Origin: Eubacterium sp. UBA3782 | GTDB lineage: Bacteria > Bacillota > Clostridia > Lachnospirales > Lachnospiraceae | DNA length: 23,728 nt | Direction of reading: 5' to 3' | Assembly (NCBI GenBank): GCA_002368795.1 | Contig: DFFG01000048.1 | Location: 1-23,728 of the forward strand | Shown: one piece after another, positions 22,495 through 23,728 of the stretch | Layout of the letters: the number at the start of each line of letters is the position of its first letter | How positions within the stretch are numbered: position 1 is the first letter of the stretch | Position numbers and translations under genes: made by a program | The notes under the pieces: model-generated | What the model was told of the DNA's origin: nothing | Databases searched by the model: none | Seen by the model: only the letters and a program-made list of their open reading frames with translations

Positions 22495-22503
22495 TGCTAA
22501 TAT
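22495..22503 (+). promoter_or_regulatory. possible extended -10 for cysK
   Basis: TGCTAATAT is an extended -10 candidate about 35 bp before the cysK ATG. No convincing -35 is present. The palindrome GCATAATATGC just upstream (22477-22487) would sit over the -35 area and could be an operator. Confidence 0.35.
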
Positions 22504-22538
22504 GGGAAACGATTGATTGGACGAGGAAGGAATAATCT

Positions 22539-23468
22539 ATGATCTATAATACAATTCTGGATGCCATGGGCCATACGCCGCTGATCCGGCTGCAGCGCAT
22601 GGTACCGGAAAACTCCGCCCAGATACTCGTAAAATTTGAAGGTCTCAATGCCGGCGGCTCCATCAAGACCCGCACCGCCTTTAATATGATCCTTCAGGCA
22701 GAAAAAGCAGGTTTGATCCATGAGGATACGATCATTGTAGAACCCACCAGCGGCAACCAGGGCATCGGCCTGGCACTTGTCGGAGCCGTCCGGGGCTACA
22801 AGGTCATCATCATTATGCCTGACTCTGTCAGTGAAGAACGAAGAAAGCTTGTCGAGCACTATGGCGCAGAGGTCCGGCTAATCCACGATGCCGGAAACAT
22901 CGGGGCCTGTATCGAGGAGTGTCTGCAGACTGCGCTTCGCATGCAGGCAGAAGATCCCCGGGTATTTGTCCCCCAGCAGTTCGCAAACCCGGCAAATCCT
23001 GCCGTCCACCGGAGCCAGACAGCTCTGGAGATCCTGGACGCTTTAAATGGTGAGCCGATCCATGGCTTCTGCTCGGGAATCGGAACCGGCGGCACGATCA
23101 CTGGCATCGGTGAGACCCTCCGGGAAAAGAATCCGGATATCGTCATCTGGGCAGTTGAGCCGGAAAACGCGGCGATCCTCTCCGGCGGCTCCATTGGGAC
23201 ACACATCCAGATGGGCATCGGTGATGGTGTCATCCCAGAGATCCTGAACCAGAACATTTACAGTGACGTCAGTGTGATCACGGATGAAGAGGCTCTGAAC
23301 ACAGCCAAGGCACTTGCCAGCCAGGAAGGCATCATGTGCGGCATTTCCAGCGGAACCAATGTGGCAGCTGCGATCCGTCTGGCCAGGAAGCTGGGACCCG
23401 GCAAGACGGTCGTCACGATCCTCCCGGATACAGCAGAGCGGTACTTCTCCACGCCGCTGTTTGAGTAA
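22539..23468 (+). CDS. cysK: cysteine synthase family (PLP-dependent), 309 aa
   Basis: This fold-type II PLP enzyme most likely makes cysteine from O-acetylserine and sulfide in the cytoplasm. The PLP lysine is in NAGGSIKTRTAFNMI, the substrate loop is PTSGNQGIGLA, and the phosphate-binding loop is GTGGTITG. EPENAAILSGG and CGISSGTNVAAA complete the family pattern. Length is normal (~305-310). Two differences from classical CysK stand out: KTR instead of KDR after the PLP lysine, and TSGNQG instead of TSGNTG. A relative with another substrate therefore cannot be excluded. AAGGA 8-12 nt before ATG supports the start. The gene is alone and ends at a strong terminator that encloses a 40-nt structured element. 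No serine acetyltransferase is visible nearby. Confidence 0.87.
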   Translation: MIYNTILDAMGHTPLIRLQRMVPENSAQILVKFEGLNAGGSIKTRTAFNMILQAEKAGLIHEDTIIVEPTSGNQGIGLALVGAVRGYKVIIIMPDSVSEERRKLVEHYGAEVRLIHDAGNIGACIEECLQTALRMQAEDPRVFVPQQFANPANPAVHRSQTALEILDALNGEPIHGFCSGIGTGGTITGIGETLREKNPDIVIWAVEPENAAILSGGSIGTHIQMGIGDGVIPEILNQNIYSDVSVITDEEALNTAKALASQEGIMCGISSGTNVAAAIRLARKLGPGKTVVTILPDTAERYFSTPLFE

Positions 23469-23491
23469 ACAGGCAAAAATGCACAGGTGAT

Positions 23492-23583
23492 AAGCGCGCC
23501 TTCGAAAGGCATGACGCGAACGGCTTCGGCCCTTACGGGGCTGCAGAATGTTCGCTTACATGTCTTCCGGGGCGCGCTTTTTT
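23492..23583 (+). terminator. terminator of cysK enclosing a structured element
   Basis: AAGCGCGCC (23492-23500) pairs with GGCGCGCTT (23571-23579) and is followed by TTTTTT (23578-23583), a classic intrinsic terminator on the plus strand. The interior is unusually long (70 nt). It contains further pairing (GGCATG with CATGTC) and copy 4 of the 40-nt element at its tip in inverse orientation. Confidence 0.85.
23516..23555 (-). repeat. 40-nt structured element, copy 4 (reverse orientation)
   Basis: Read on the minus strand, stem 1 is GCGAAC/GTTCGC. Stem 2 has CCC/GGG capped by GTAA, a GNRA tetraloop, with one C-C mismatch. The internal loop is ATTCTGCA opposite GAAGCC. The left flank GGAAGACATGTAA closely matches GGAAGACATGAA of copy 1, so the similarity extends beyond the 40 nt. 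Confidence 0.8.
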
Positions 23584-23595
23584 CATTGTTTTATA

Positions 23596-23628
23596 AAAAG
23601 GCCCGCCGCTTGAAGCGACGGACCTTTT
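23596..23628 (-). terminator. terminator of tuf
   Basis: On the minus strand GGTCCGTCGC and GCGGCGGGCC pair over 10 bp with two G-U wobbles around a TTCAA loop, flanked by AAAA and TTTTT. The wobbles pair only in the minus-strand RNA, which points to leftward transcription from tuf. Confidence 0.85.
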
Positions 23629-23654
23629 ATTGTTTTGGTTTGTTCGGCTTTTAA

Positions 23655-23728
23655 TTACTCGATGATGGTAGCAACACGGCCAGATCCAACAGTGTGTCCG
23701 CCCTCACGGATAGCGAAGGTAAGACCCT
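23655..23728 (-). CDS. tuf: elongation factor Tu, C-terminal end, cut by window edge
   Basis: Only the last 23 codons are visible. They end GLTFAIREGGHTVGSGRVAT then IIE and a TAA stop, which is the nearly invariant tail of bacterial EF-Tu domain 3. EF-Tu carries aminoacyl-tRNA to the ribosome as a GTP complex. The gene would enter from the right edge on the minus strand and converge on cysK; the two terminators at 23492-23583 and 23596-23628 separate them. Nothing can be said of the rest of the gene or whether it is one of two copies. Confidence 0.95.
   Translation of the reverse strand, partial: GLTFAIREGGHTVGSGRVATIIE

Larger units (their letters stand above)
22199..22538. other. divergent intergenic region between the AsnB-like gene and cysK
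   Basis: This 340-bp gap holds no gene. It contains an extended -10 for each direction (22305-22313 on minus, 22495-22503 on plus). It also has a perfect 12-bp palindrome TTTTTCGAAAAA (22443-22454) and an imperfect 11-bp palindrome GCATAATATGC (22477-22487), just upstream of the cysK -10. The segment 22440-22510 is much more AT-rich than its surroundings. I looked for the missing N-terminal glutaminase domain of the AsnB-like gene here in the minus-strand frames and did not find it. Confidence 0.6.

Overview
The window reads as a chromosomal segment of an anaerobic Clostridia (Bacillota), most likely a member of the Lachnospiraceae. The reasons are: a pyruvate:ferredoxin oxidoreductase, A/GGAGG ribosome binding sites, sigma-A promoters with frequent extended -10 (TGn) elements, and protein families (TIR plus membrane segment plus propeller, glutaminase-poor asparagine synthetase, MoxR/VWA pair) that I associate with that group. 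Base composition is GC-rich for the phylum by eye. No genus can be named, and there are no rRNA, tRNA, insertion sequence, phage or CRISPR features.

Layout. 1-1183 (-): start of pyruvate:ferredoxin oxidoreductase, cut by the left edge. 1365-9747 (-): a four-gene membrane/signalling cluster, in transcription order a membrane protein with two Rossmann domains and a RyR-like tail, a two-helix K+ channel with a RyR-like tail (1-nt overlap), a lipoprotein with SecD-P1-like halves, and a TIR/transmembrane/beta-propeller protein (3 nt apart). 9975-10676 (+): mtnN. 10929-12299 (-): an alpha/beta-hydrolase remnant followed on the map by a lactonase-family propeller gene. 12523-13533 (+): trpS, whose terminator runs into an 8-bp microsatellite. 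13757-15850 (-): an RluA-type pseudouridine synthase and galE, separated by two structured repeats. 16138-17601 (-): two Nudix hydrolases, NudC-like and ADP-ribose-pyrophosphatase-like. 17602-17826: a 25-bp tandem repeat. 17827-22198 (-): asparagine-synthetase-like protein, MoxR ATPase and VWA protein in a tight operon. 22539-23468 (+): a cysK-like gene. 23655-23728 (-): the 3' end of tuf.

How the genes may work together. Most single genes are housekeeping. Two clusters are less ordinary. First, the 1365-9747 cluster puts a TIR domain with an intact putative catalytic Glu next to a K+ channel and partner that both carry RyR-like C-termini. A nucleotide messenger made by TIR and sensed by RyR-like domains is an attractive but untested reading. 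Second, an asparagine-synthetase-like enzyme lacking the glutaminase nucleophile is tightly coupled to a MoxR/VWA chaperone-like pair.

The most striking non-coding signal is a family of four 40-nt elements (10811-10850, 14691-14730, 14761-14800, and 23516-23555 on the other strand). They share the same two-stem fold, a near-invariant internal loop and compensatory base changes, and three of the four sit at the tip of long hairpins behind genes.
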